This document shows positions 6,388 through 13,032 of a stretch of DNA of 13,710 nucleotides, in pieces; position 1 is the stretch's first letter; every line of letters starts with the position of its first letter. This DNA comes from JAICKM01 sp035693165 (GTDB taxonomy: Bacteria > Chloroflexota > Chloroflexia > QHBQ01 > JAICKM01), in the NCBI GenBank assembly GCA_035693165.1, contig DASSGZ010000416.1, forward strand, positions 1-13,710, in the 5' to 3' direction. The notes below the pieces were generated by a model. It worked only from the letters and a program-made list of their open reading frames with translations, was not told the origin of the DNA and did not search any database. The position numbers and the translations under genes are program-made.

Positions 6388-6417
6388 TTGACACGTGACC
6401 ATAAAGTCACGTATAAT
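6388..6417 (+). promoter_or_regulatory. Promoter with internal operator for the arsR-SRPBCC operon
   Basis: TTGACA (6388-6393), an 18-base spacer and TATAAT (6412-6417): both boxes perfect consensus. The spacer holds a 7-bp perfect dyad, ACGTGAC (6393-6399) - six bases - GTCACGT (6406-6412), touching both boxes. A repressor bound there would block RNA polymerase directly. The start point falls at or next to the ATG at 6423, so the mRNA is probably leaderless. Confidence 0.88.
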
Positions 6418-6422
6418 GGGGT

Positions 6423-6770
6423 ATGGAAGTAGAACACGTGTTCAAGGCGCTGGCTGATCACCATCGCCGCCGGCTTCTCGATCGGCTCGCGCACACCGAC
6501 GGGCAGACACTGACCGAACTCTGCGCGGACTTGCCCATGACCCGGTTCGGGGTCATGAAACACCTCGACCTGTTGGAACAAGCCGGGTTGATCACGACCC
6601 GCAAAGTGGGCCGGGAAAAGCGGCACTACCTGAACCCGGCCCCGTTGCAGGATGTCGATGCGTGGATGGCGCAATACCGCCGGTTCTGGGACGCGCGCCT
6701 GGACCGCCTGGAGGACTACCTCCGGGATCTGCAAGCAAAGGAGCAGCACCATGACCACGACGAACAATAG
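6423..6770 (+). CDS. ArsR-family winged-helix repressor (SRPBCC-linked)
   Basis: A 115-residue ArsR-type regulator, normal in length. The winged helix spans about residues 5-70: FKALADHHRRRLLDRLA opens it, LTELCADLPMTRFGVMKHLDLLEQAGLI contains the recognition helix, and VGREKRHYLNP is the wing. No Cys pair is seen in the metal-sensing positions, so it is probably not a metal sensor. It overlaps the next gene by 20 bases, indicating translational coupling; this ArsR-SRPBCC pairing is common in bacteria. There is no ribosome site before the ATG and the -10 box ends 5 bases upstream, consistent with a leaderless start. It likely represses its own operon through the dyad in the promoter spacer (inference from position). 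The C-terminus is charged (QAKEQHHDHDEQ). Confidence 0.92.
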   Translation: MEVEHVFKALADHHRRRLLDRLAHTDGQTLTELCADLPMTRFGVMKHLDLLEQAGLITTRKVGREKRHYLNPAPLQDVDAWMAQYRRFWDARLDRLEDYLRDLQAKEQHHDHDEQ

Positions 6771-7239
6771 CACAGGCACGCCCGCGCCGCGCGAACTCGT
6801 CCTCACGCGCCTCATCGACGCGCCGCGCGAACTGGTGTTCCAGGCGTGGACCGATCCCCGGCACCTGGCGCAGTGGTGGGGGCCGCAGCACTTCACTAAC
6901 TCGCTCTGCGAAGTGGACCCGCGACCCGGCGGCGCCATCCGCATCGACATGCGCGGGCCAGATGGGGTGATTTATCCGATGAAAGGCGTCTTCCGCGAAG
7001 TCGTGGCGCCGGAGCGGCTGGTGTTCACCAGCACCGCGGTGGAAGACGCTGCCGGCAATCCCCAGCTCGAAGGGCTTGCCACTGTCACGTTTGCCGAGCA
7101 CGAGGGCAAAACGCTGCTCACGGTGCATAACCTGATCCTCAAAGCGGGGCCCGGCGCGGCGGACGCGCTCGCGGGCATGGACGAGGGCTGGAACCAGAGC
7201 CTGGATCGCCTCGTCGCGCTGCCGCTGCTGAACAAATAG
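6751..7239 (+). CDS. SRPBCC/AHSA1-domain protein
   Basis: A 162-residue single-domain helix-grip (START-like) protein of the AHSA1 type; these bind hydrophobic small molecules in a deep cavity. Hallmarks seen are RELVFQAWTDPRHLAQWWGP near the N-terminus, the middle GGAIRIDMRGPDG strand turn, PERLVFTSTA, and the C-terminal helix DALAGMDEGWNQSLDRL that closes the cavity. Full domain length. The start ATG 6751 has AAAGGAG 7 bases upstream and lies inside the end of arsR, so the two are translationally coupled. The biochemical role of ArsR-linked SRPBCC proteins is not generally known; ligand binding or detoxification are possibilities. Confidence 0.92.
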   Translation: MTTTNNSTGTPAPRELVLTRLIDAPRELVFQAWTDPRHLAQWWGPQHFTNSLCEVDPRPGGAIRIDMRGPDGVIYPMKGVFREVVAPERLVFTSTAVEDAAGNPQLEGLATVTFAEHEGKTLLTVHNLILKAGPGAADALAGMDEGWNQSLDRLVALPLLNK

Positions 7240-7250
7240 GGGGAACCCGC

Positions 7251-7496
7251 GTGAAGAATGAGCCGTCCGCTGCGCCCGAAAGCGACCTCCCGCCCGGACT
7301 CGCCGCGCCCGCGCGCCGGGCGCTCACCGCCGCCGGGGTGTAGCGACTCGCCCAGCTAACCACGCTGCGCGAGGCCGAGGTCCAGCAGTTACACGGCATC
7401 GGCCCCAACGCGCTCGTGCAGCTTCGCCGCGCCCTCGCCGCGCACGGTCTGTCGTTCGCCGCCGAGAAGACAGGCAAAGATGAGAGCGGCACATAA
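7251..7496 (+). pseudogene. Small helix-hairpin-helix (RpoA-CTD-like) protein with an in-frame TAG
   Basis: A GTG at 7251, 11 bases after the SRPBCC stop and preceded by GGGGGAA, opens a frame of 81 codons that is open except for TAG at codon 31 (7341-7343). The two parts read continuously as one domain: DLPPGLAAPARRALTAAGV, stop, RLAQLTTLREAEVQQLHGIG, then PNALVQLRRALAAHGLSF. This is the helix-hairpin-helix fold seen in the alpha-subunit C-terminal domain of RNA polymerase and in small stand-alone DNA-binding proteins, where the stop position is usually an aromatic or polar residue. A single base change explains the stop. It ends 16 bases before the hydrolase gene, so it belongs to the same operon. 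It may be recently inactivated, a sequencing error, or read through. Confidence 0.7.
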
Positions 7497-7512
7497 AGAA
7501 GTGGAGGGTTTT

Positions 7513-8310
7513 ATGAGCACGGTAACATCAAAAGACGGCACCACTATCGCCTACGATAAATTGGGCGCCGGCCCGCCGGTGATCCTGGTGGCCGGCGCGC
7601 TGGGCGTCCGCGCGTACCCGGTGATGGGCGAGCTGGCGGCCCTCCTGGCCCCGCACTTCACCGTGATCAACTACGATCGCCGGGGCCGCGGCGAGAGCGG
7701 CGACACTTTGCCCTATGCCGTCGCGCGGGAGATCGAAGATATCGACGCCCTGATCGACGCCGCCGGGGGATCGGCTTACCTCTACGGCATCTCCTCGGGC
7801 GCGAACCTGGCCCTCGCCGCGGCCAACGCGCTGCCCGGCAAGGTCACGAAGCTGGCGCTGTACGAGCCGCCGGTGATCGTGGACGACAGCCGCCCGCCCA
7901 TGCCCGCGGATTACGTGCAGCAGATCAACGACTTTGTTGCGACGGGCCGCCGGGGCGACGCGGTGGCGCTCTTCATGCGGCACGTGGGCGTGCCCGACGA
8001 GTTCATCCCGCAGATGCGCGCCATGCCCATGTGGCCGCAGATGGAACAAGCCGCGCACACACTCGCCTACGACGGCCTGATCATGGGCGACACCCAGTCC
8101 GGCAAGCCGCTGGCGCCCGGCCAGTGGCCTGCCGCCACCCTGCCCACGCTGGTGATCGTCGGCGGGGACAGCCCGCCCTTCTTCCACAACGGCACCCGCG
8201 CGGTGGCGGACCAACTGCCCCGCGCCCAGCACGCCACCCTGCCCGGCCAGACGCACGAAGTCTCCTCCGCAGCCCTCGCGCCCATGCTGATCGAATTCTT
8301 CACCGCCTGA
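7513..8310 (+). CDS. Alpha/beta-fold hydrolase
   Basis: A 265-residue cytoplasmic alpha/beta hydrolase of usual length. The predicted catalytic triad is Ser94 in the nucleophile elbow GISSG (92-96), Asp219 in VIVGGDSPP, and His248 in GQTHEV. The oxyanion region is LVAGALG (25-31) and the conserved NYDRRGRGES (53-62) is present. The cap region (about 120-200) is Met-rich (MRAMPMWPQMEQ). No signal peptide or membrane helix. The substrate is unknown; esters, lactones or epoxides are possibilities. I chose ATG 7513 because GTGGAGGG lies 4-5 bases upstream; an upstream ATG at 7480 would overlap the previous frame. It is the last gene of the arsR operon and is followed by a strong terminator, so it is probably co-induced with the SRPBCC gene. 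Confidence 0.92.
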   Translation: MSTVTSKDGTTIAYDKLGAGPPVILVAGALGVRAYPVMGELAALLAPHFTVINYDRRGRGESGDTLPYAVAREIEDIDALIDAAGGSAYLYGISSGANLALAAANALPGKVTKLALYEPPVIVDDSRPPMPADYVQQINDFVATGRRGDAVALFMRHVGVPDEFIPQMRAMPMWPQMEQAAHTLAYDGLIMGDTQSGKPLAPGQWPAATLPTLVIVGGDSPPFFHNGTRAVADQLPRAQHATLPGQTHEVSSAALAPMLIEFFTA

Positions 8311-8335
8311 TCGTTTGCGCGGCCTCGGCGTATAA

Positions 8336-8369
8336 AACACCCCCGGCATATGAGCATGCCGGGGGTGTT
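8336..8369. terminator. Bidirectional hairpin terminator
   Basis: A 14-bp perfect stem (AACACCCCCGGCAT / its complement, 8336-8349 and 8356-8369) with a 6-base loop sits in the 79-base gap between the hydrolase stop and the convergent copZ stop. The flanking A-rich run (ATAAAA, 8332-8337) gives U's after the stem on the minus strand; on the plus strand TGTTGTCTT follows. It should end both converging operons. Confidence 0.92.
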
Positions 8370-8389
8370 GTCTTGCGTGCGGGTGTGGC

Positions 8390-8659
8390 TTACTTGCCGG
8401 TCAGCGGGATGACGTTGCGCCGGGGCGCGGGCGCCGCGCTTTCGGCGTGGGTGCCCGCCACCGGGTAACCTTCCTCGTCGAGGACGGCGCCCACCTGGTC
8501 CAGGCTCAGCGCGCTCTCGTCGTAGCTGAGGTGGACCTCCTTGGCCGGGACGTTCACCCGCACGCTCTCGACGCCGGGTTGCTTCTGCAGGATGTCGGTG
8601 ATGGTGTGCGCGCAATGGGCGCAGGAGATGTCCGGGACTTCCAACACGATGTTCGACAT
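8390..8659 (-). CDS. copZ: CopZ-like copper chaperone (HMA domain)
   Basis: Small cytoplasmic heavy-metal-associated protein, 89 residues: one ferredoxin-like HMA domain (about 1-67) with the Cu(I)-binding motif C13-A-H-C16, followed by a ~20-residue tail (AGTHAESAAPAPRRNVIPLT) that most CopZ proteins lack. The motif with His between the cysteines (CAHC) differs from the CASC of the two CopA HMA domains. It would carry Cu(I) to the CopA N-terminal domains. The start has AAGGAG 10 bases upstream (complement near 8670). It lies downstream of copA on the same strand after a 202-base gap filled with hairpin repeats, so it may be co-transcribed or have its own weak promoter; none is obvious. Confidence 0.9.
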   Translation of the reverse strand: MSNIVLEVPDISCAHCAHTITDILQKQPGVESVRVNVPAKEVHLSYDESALSLDQVGAVLDEEGYPVAGTHAESAAPAPRRNVIPLTGK

Positions 8660-8696
8660 GGGTTTGTTGCTCCTTGTGTGTTTGCTAATTGGCTAT

Positions 8697-8843
8697 GGCC
8701 GGTTTGAAACCGGCCCCTACAGCGCGTCCGGTGCCGGGCCGGTTTGAAACCGGCCCCTACAATGGATTGGCCGGCGGGCCGGATTGTAGACGGGCCCTAT
8801 GATGTTGGCCGGACGGTAGGGCCGGGTTGCGTCCCGGCCCCAC
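8697..8843. repeat. Cluster of four GGCCGG hairpin repeats, ~40-bp period
   Basis: GGCCGG-centred units begin at 8697, 8737, 8777 and 8820, i.e. every 40-43 bases. The first two are near-identical (GGCCGGTTTGAAACCGGCC then CCTACA). The third is degraded. The fourth has changed both arms together (GGGCCGGG-TTGCGT-CCCGGCCC, 8819-8840), keeping an 8-bp stem. The cluster fills the gap between copA and copZ. Confidence 0.9.
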
Positions 8844-8861
8844 CGCGCTCCGGCGGGCGAG

Positions 8862-11800
8862 TTACCGCACTTCAACGACCCAGGCCACGGTCAGCACCTG
8901 CCCGTTGTGGGCGAACTGCGACCAGACCTTGTAGAGGCCCGGCTGGGCGAAGGTGTGGCTGAAGGCGTAGTCCGGGCCGAACTGCGCGGGGGCGTCCGCC
9001 ATCTCGCCCATCTCGCCCGCGGGCGGGGCGGCGCCCGCGACGCCGTGGACGTGGGTGAAGCCCTCGGCTTGCGCGTCGAGCACCACCACGTGACTGGCCG
9101 CGCCCAGGTAGGGCTGCAAGTCCGTGACCGGCGCGCCGTCGCGCGTGATCTGGACCACGAAGCGGCTCAGTTGCCCGGCGCGGATCGCACCCTGCGGCGT
9201 GATCGTGGCCGTGTAGCCGGCCACAGTCTGCGGCGCCAGGTCGGGCGCCAGGCGCGCCGCCGGGCTGCCGGTGTCGCCCACGCGCAGGTCGAAGCGGTGC
9301 ACCTCGTCGCCGTGCCCGGTGAGCTCGAACTCGTCGTAGAGCACGTAGTCGCCCGCCGCCGGGAAGGCGTGCTCGACGCGGTACTCGCCGGGCGTGCCCG
9401 TGTTCTCCGGGTGGATATGGGCGAAGTAGCCCAGGTCGCGATTGACCACGATCAGGTGCATGGCCTTTTCGTGGCCGATGGCCGGGTTCACCGCCTGCCC
9501 GGTGTCCGCGTCCGTGACCCGGAAGGTCAGCGGGACGGCGACGCCCGGCTGGACGGCGGGGGCCGTGGCGAAGGCGACTTTCGCCGCCGGGGCCGTGGCC
9601 GCAATCGGCATGGTCGTCATATTATCAGTTCCAGTTCCACTATTGCCCATCGCGGCCATGCCGGTGGGGCGGAAGACGAAGAGCGACGCCGCGCCGACGG
9701 CCAGCGCCAGCAGCCCGATCACGACCAGGTAGCTGGCATCGGCCACGCGGCTGCGCAGGCTCGGGTGCAGGATCTCGGCGGCGTCCTTCGGCGGGCGGAA
9801 GCCGCGCAGCCGCAGCGAGTTCGTCACCACGCTGACGCTGGACATCGCCATCGCCGCGCCCGCCATGATCGGGTTGAGCAGCAGCCCCCACAGCGGGAAC
9901 AGCAGGCCCGCCGCGACGGGGATCAGCACCACATTGTAAATGAACGCCCAGAACAGGTTCTGGCGGATCGTGCCGATAGTCCGGCGCGACAGGGCGATGG
10001 CCGTGACCACGCCGCGCACGTCGCCGCCCACCAGCGTGATGTCCGACGCCTCCATCGCCACGTCGGCGCCGGTGCCGATGGCGATGCCCAGGTCGGCCTG
10101 CGCCAGCGCCGGGGCGTCGTTGATGCCGTCGCCCACCATGGCGACGACCTTGCCGCCCGCCTGCAACTCCTTGACCTTGGCCGCCTTCTGGTCGGGCAGC
10201 ACATCGGCCAGCACGTTGCGGATGCCCACCTCGCGGGCGATGGCCTGCGCCGTCGCCGCGTTGTCGCCGGTGATCATCCAGACATCCAGGCCCAGCGCCT
10301 GCAACTCGCGCACCGCCTCCGCCGATTCCGGCTTCAGCGTGTCGGCCACGGCGATGACGCCCGCGGGCGCGCCGTCGGCGGCCACGAACATCGGCGTCTT
10401 GCCCGCCTGGGCCAGGTCCGCCGCCTGCTCGCGCAGGCCGTCGAGCACCACCCCGGCGCCGTCCATCAGCCGGGCGTTGCCCAGCAGCAGCCGCCGGCCT
10501 TCGACCGTGGCGACGATGCCGTGCCCGGCCTGGGCCGCGAACTCGGTCGCGGGCGGGGCGGCCAACCCTAGCTCCCCGGCGCGGGCCACGATGGCCTCGC
10601 CCAGCGGGTGCTCGGAGCCGCGCTCGGCGGCGGCGGCCAGCCGCAGCAGGTCATTTTCCGCGAACCCGTTGGCCGGGACCACATCGGTCACGGCGGGCTT
10701 GCCGCGGGTCAGCGTGCCGGTCTTGTCCAGCACGATGGCCGTGACTTTGTGCGCGCCTTCCAGCGCCTCACCGCCGCGGATCAGCACGCCGTACTCGGCG
10801 CCCTTGCCCGTGCCGACCATGATCGCCGTCGGCGTCGCCAGGCCCAGCGCGCAGGGGCAGGCGATGATCAGCACGGCGATGGTCGCCACCAGCGCGTAGG
10901 TGAACTTCGGTTCCGGCCCCAGCCAGTACCACAGCGCGAACGTCAGCAGCGACAGCACCAGCACCGCGGGCACGAAGTACGACGAGATCTCGTCGGCCAA
11001 CCGCTGGATGGGCGCCTTCGACCCCTGCGCTTCCTCGACCATGCGCACGATCTGGGCGAGCGCGGTGTCCTTGCCGACCTTGGTGGCGCGGAAGGTGAAG
11101 GAGCCGGTCTTGTTCAGCGTCGCGCCGATGACCCCGGCGCCCGGCTCTTTCTCCACCGGCAGGCTCTCGCCGGTCAGCATCGACTCGTCGACCGCCGAGC
11201 GGCCCTCGACCACGACGCCGTCCACCGGCACCTTCTCGCCGGGGCGCACGCGCAGCACGTCGCCCACCTGCACCTGCTCGATGGGCAGGTCGATCTCGGC
11301 GTCGCCGCGCAGCACGCGGGCGGTGCGCGGGGCCAGGCCCATCAGCTTCTTGATCGCCGCGCCGGTCTGGCCCTTGGCCCGCGCCTCGAAGTAGCGGCCC
11401 ATGAGGATCAGCGCGATGACCAGCGTGGAGGTGTCGTAGTACGCCTCCGGCACCAGCCCGGCCACGCGCACGGCGTCGGGGAAGACGGTGACGAACACGC
11501 TATACAGGTACGCCGCCGACGTGCCCACGGCGATCAGCGTGTTCATGTTGGTCGCCAGGTGGCGTGCGGCCAGCCAGGCGCCCCGGTAGAACTGCCACCC
11601 GGCCCAGAACTGCACCGGCGTCGCCAGCACGAACATGGCCCAGTAGCGCTGCTCCATCGGCCAGGGCAGGGGCAGGAACATGCCCGCCATGATCAGCACG
11701 CCCGCCACGAAGCTGGCGATGAACTTCCAGCGCAGCGTGGCGATCTCGTGGTCGCGCCGGGCCGTGTCCGCGTCCACCGGGTTCGCCCCGGCGGCAGCCG

Positions 11801-12284
11801 CCGGGCCAGGCGCCGCCACCGGTTCGGGCCGCAGGCCGTAGCCCGCCTTCTCGACCGCCTGGCGGAACTCGTCGCGCCCGACCATGGCCGGGTTGAAGCG
11901 CACGGTGGCCTGCTCGGTCGCCAGGTTGACGCCCGCGCTCTCAACGCCGGGCAGCTTGCTCAACGACTTCTCGACCCGCCGCACGCACGAGGCGCAGGTC
12001 ATGCCCTCGATGGGCAGCGTGGCCTCGGCCATGGGCACGGTGTAGCCCGCGCCCTCGACGGCGGCGCGCAGCTTCGGCAGGTCCACTTGCGCCGGGTCGT
12101 ACTTGACGGTGGCGCGCTCGGTCGCCAGGTTGACGGCGGCGCTCTCCACGCCCGCGACCTTGCCTAGCGCGCGCTCCACCCGCCGCACACAGGATGCGCA
12201 GGTCATGCCGCCGATGGGCAGCATCACTTCCGTCGTCTGCGTCGCCGCGGTGGGGGTGTCTTTGGTGATTTGCTCGATTGCCAT
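8862..12284 (-). CDS. copA: CopA-type Cu(I) P1B-ATPase with a C-terminal extracytoplasmic fusion
   Basis: Copper-exporting P-type ATPase of 1140 residues, about 300 longer than usual. Order: two HMA domains with GMTCASC (Cys29/Cys32 and Cys97/Cys100); membrane helices from about 186; actuator loop TGES 371-374; transport motif CPC 476-478; phosphorylation DKTGT with Asp520; His559-Pro560; GDGIND 718-723; YN 783-784 and MxxSS 814-816, the signature of Cu(I) pumps. After the normal end near residue 830 there is an additional hydrophobic segment (851-871), a Met-containing linker (Met876, 879, 889, 892) and two related His-rich beta-type repeats (about 903-1002 and 1024-1140) with HIHP (956-959) and HVHG (1078-1081). 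With eight core helices and a cytoplasmic C-terminus, the ninth helix would place this tail outside. Start at 12284 has AAGGAA upstream. Second in the csoR operon. Confidence 0.93.
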   Translation of the reverse strand: MAIEQITKDTPTAATQTTEVMLPIGGMTCASCVRRVERALGKVAGVESAAVNLATERATVKYDPAQVDLPKLRAAVEGAGYTVPMAEATLPIEGMTCASCVRRVEKSLSKLPGVESAGVNLATEQATVRFNPAMVGRDEFRQAVEKAGYGLRPEPVAAPGPAAAAGANPVDADTARRDHEIATLRWKFIASFVAGVLIMAGMFLPLPWPMEQRYWAMFVLATPVQFWAGWQFYRGAWLAARHLATNMNTLIAVGTSAAYLYSVFVTVFPDAVRVAGLVPEAYYDTSTLVIALILMGRYFEARAKGQTGAAIKKLMGLAPRTARVLRGDAEIDLPIEQVQVGDVLRVRPGEKVPVDGVVVEGRSAVDESMLTGESLPVEKEPGAGVIGATLNKTGSFTFRATKVGKDTALAQIVRMVEEAQGSKAPIQRLADEISSYFVPAVLVLSLLTFALWYWLGPEPKFTYALVATIAVLIIACPCALGLATPTAIMVGTGKGAEYGVLIRGGEALEGAHKVTAIVLDKTGTLTRGKPAVTDVVPANGFAENDLLRLAAAAERGSEHPLGEAIVARAGELGLAAPPATEFAAQAGHGIVATVEGRRLLLGNARLMDGAGVVLDGLREQAADLAQAGKTPMFVAADGAPAGVIAVADTLKPESAEAVRELQALGLDVWMITGDNAATAQAIAREVGIRNVLADVLPDQKAAKVKELQAGGKVVAMVGDGINDAPALAQADLGIAIGTGADVAMEASDITLVGGDVRGVVTAIALSRRTIGTIRQNLFWAFIYNVVLIPVAAGLLFPLWGLLLNPIMAGAAMAMSSVSVVTNSLRLRGFRPPKDAAEILHPSLRSRVADASYLVVIGLLALAVGAASLFVFRPTGMAAMGNSGTGTDNMTTMPIAATAPAAKVAFATAPAVQPGVAVPLTFRVTDADTGQAVNPAIGHEKAMHLIVVNRDLGYFAHIHPENTGTPGEYRVEHAFPAAGDYVLYDEFELTGHGDEVHRFDLRVGDTGSPAARLAPDLAPQTVAGYTATITPQGAIRAGQLSRFVVQITRDGAPVTDLQPYLGAASHVVVLDAQAEGFTHVHGVAGAAPPAGEMGEMADAPAQFGPDYAFSHTFAQPGLYKVWSQFAHNGQVLTVAWVVEVR

Positions 12285-12340
12285 GGTTCTTTGTTCCTTC
12301 TGCCGCGCCTACCGCGACAGGTTCATGCCTGTTGTTTGCC

Positions 12341-12429
12341 GCGCCGGGCCGGTTTGAAACCGGCTCCTACAGCGCCGTCGGGCGGGACGGTTGGCGCGCC
12401 GGGCCGGTTTGAAACCGGCCCCTACAGCG
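12341..12429. repeat. Two GCCGGTTTGAAACCGGC hairpin repeats, 55 bp apart
   Basis: Copies at 12341-12374 and 12396-12429 share GCGCCGGGCCGGTTTGAAAC followed by CGGCnCCTACAGCG and differ at a single base. They lie in the 171-base gap between csoR and copA. They are the same family as 8697-8843 and 3057-3077. Confidence 0.9.
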
Positions 12430-12455
12430 CGATCCGGCGACGGGGTTGCCTACTC

Positions 12456-12722
12456 TTACCGGCGCGACAGTTCAAATAACTCTTCCAACTCGCCGATGAT
12501 CTCCGCATCCCGGCCCTCATGTATGCCGTTCACGACACACGAGTTGAGGTGGCCGCGCAGCACCGTCGCCTCGAACTTGTCGAGCGCGCGCTGCACGGCG
12601 TAGGTCTGCTTGAGCACATCGACACAGTACTGGTCTTCCTCGACCATCTTGCGGATGCCCTTGAGGTGGCCCTCGATATAGGCCAGCCGCTTCAAGGCGT
12701 CCTGTTTCGCGTCTGCTCGCAT
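12456..12722 (-). CDS. csoR: CsoR Cu(I)-responsive repressor
   Basis: Copper-sensing repressor of 88 residues, the normal size, all-helical DUF156 fold. The Cu(I) ligands Cys33, His58 and Cys62 are present (QYCVDVL, GHLNSCVV), as are the second-shell Tyr32 and Glu78, matching the Cys-His-Cys plus Tyr/Glu pattern described for Mycobacterium tuberculosis CsoR. This separates it from the nickel (RcnR) and formaldehyde (FrmR) branches. The N-terminal region ALKRLAYIEGHLKGIRKMVEED is the conserved DNA-contacting helix. AAAGGAG lies 7 bases before the start at 12722. It is first in the csoR-copA-copZ operon and should bind the two G/C-block operators around its promoter, being released when Cu(I) binds. 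Confidence 0.95.
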   Translation of the reverse strand: MRADAKQDALKRLAYIEGHLKGIRKMVEEDQYCVDVLKQTYAVQRALDKFEATVLRGHLNSCVVNGIHEGRDAEIIGELEELFELSRR

Positions 12723-12741
12723 CGTGTTTCTCCTTTACCCG

Positions 12742-12758
12742 ACCCCCCTGGGAGGGGT
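12742..12758. promoter_or_regulatory. CsoR operator, leader copy
   Basis: ACCCCCCTGGGAGGGGT, a C-block/G-block pseudo-palindrome of the kind bound by CsoR. It lies between the expected transcription start (about 12761) and the csoR ribosome site, and matches the upstream operator at 14 of 17 positions. Confidence 0.8.
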
Positions 12759-12767
12759 TTCAACCGT

Positions 12768-12796
12768 ATTGTATCATGATATGCACGCTATGTCAA
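12768..12796 (-). promoter_or_regulatory. Promoter of the csoR-copA-copZ operon
   Basis: Minus strand TTGACA (complement of 12791-12796), exactly 17 bases, TACAAT (complement of 12768-12773). It is bracketed by two CsoR-type operators. Confidence 0.9.
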
Positions 12797-12797
12797 G

Positions 12798-12814
12798 ACC
12801 CCCCCAGGGGGGGT
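12798..12814. promoter_or_regulatory. CsoR operator, upstream copy
   Basis: ACCCCCCCAGGGGGGGT: seven C, one A, seven G, flanked by a complementary A/T pair, an almost perfect palindrome directly abutting the -35 box. Its centre is 56 bases from the centre of the leader copy. Confidence 0.82.
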
Positions 12815-12818
12815 ATAC

Positions 12819-13032
12819 GGAGATGCACACGCGGGCTTCCTTATATATAGCCCGCGCCGGTGAACACGCGGGTGAAAGCGGGTCGCCGGTTGGTGACAAT
12901 TGCCGAGGCCGTGTGGGGGCGGACCGGCGTGTCCGCCCTGTCGCCTTACCGGGATGCCGCCCGCGTCCCAGGCCGCCGCCGGGCAGGAATGGTCGGGACC
13001 GCTACTACTCCGGAAGTCGCCTCCGACCTGCC
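12819..13032. other. Non-coding gap between csoR promoter and the SUKH gene
   Basis: No convincing gene. It holds a hairpin GCGGGCT (12831-12837) / AGCCCGC (12849-12855) with an AT-rich loop, and a foldback near 12980-13032 in which GGCAGG and GGTCGG pair with CCGACCTGCC just past the SUKH stop. Either could mark the 3' end of that gene's transcript, but no T-run is seen. Confidence 0.5.

Noticed and set aside
7341..7343. TAG as a programmed recoding (pyrrolysine or readthrough) signal
   Set aside because: No downstream structure or accessory genes support it; a single nonsense change is simpler. The position is still listed for checking.
8697..8761. CRISPR-like array (repeats ~25 bases, regular spacing)
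   Set aside because: Units are palindromes, spacers are only ~15 bases and not unique in character, units degrade and also occur elsewhere in the window; no cas genes.
8907..12167. Two very long plus-strand open frames (about 554 and 519 codons) opposite copA
   Set aside because: They are antisense frames of the GC-rich copA gene; their translations are low-complexity Arg/Gly/His/Asp/Gln-rich with no domain, while the minus frame has every P1B-ATPase motif.
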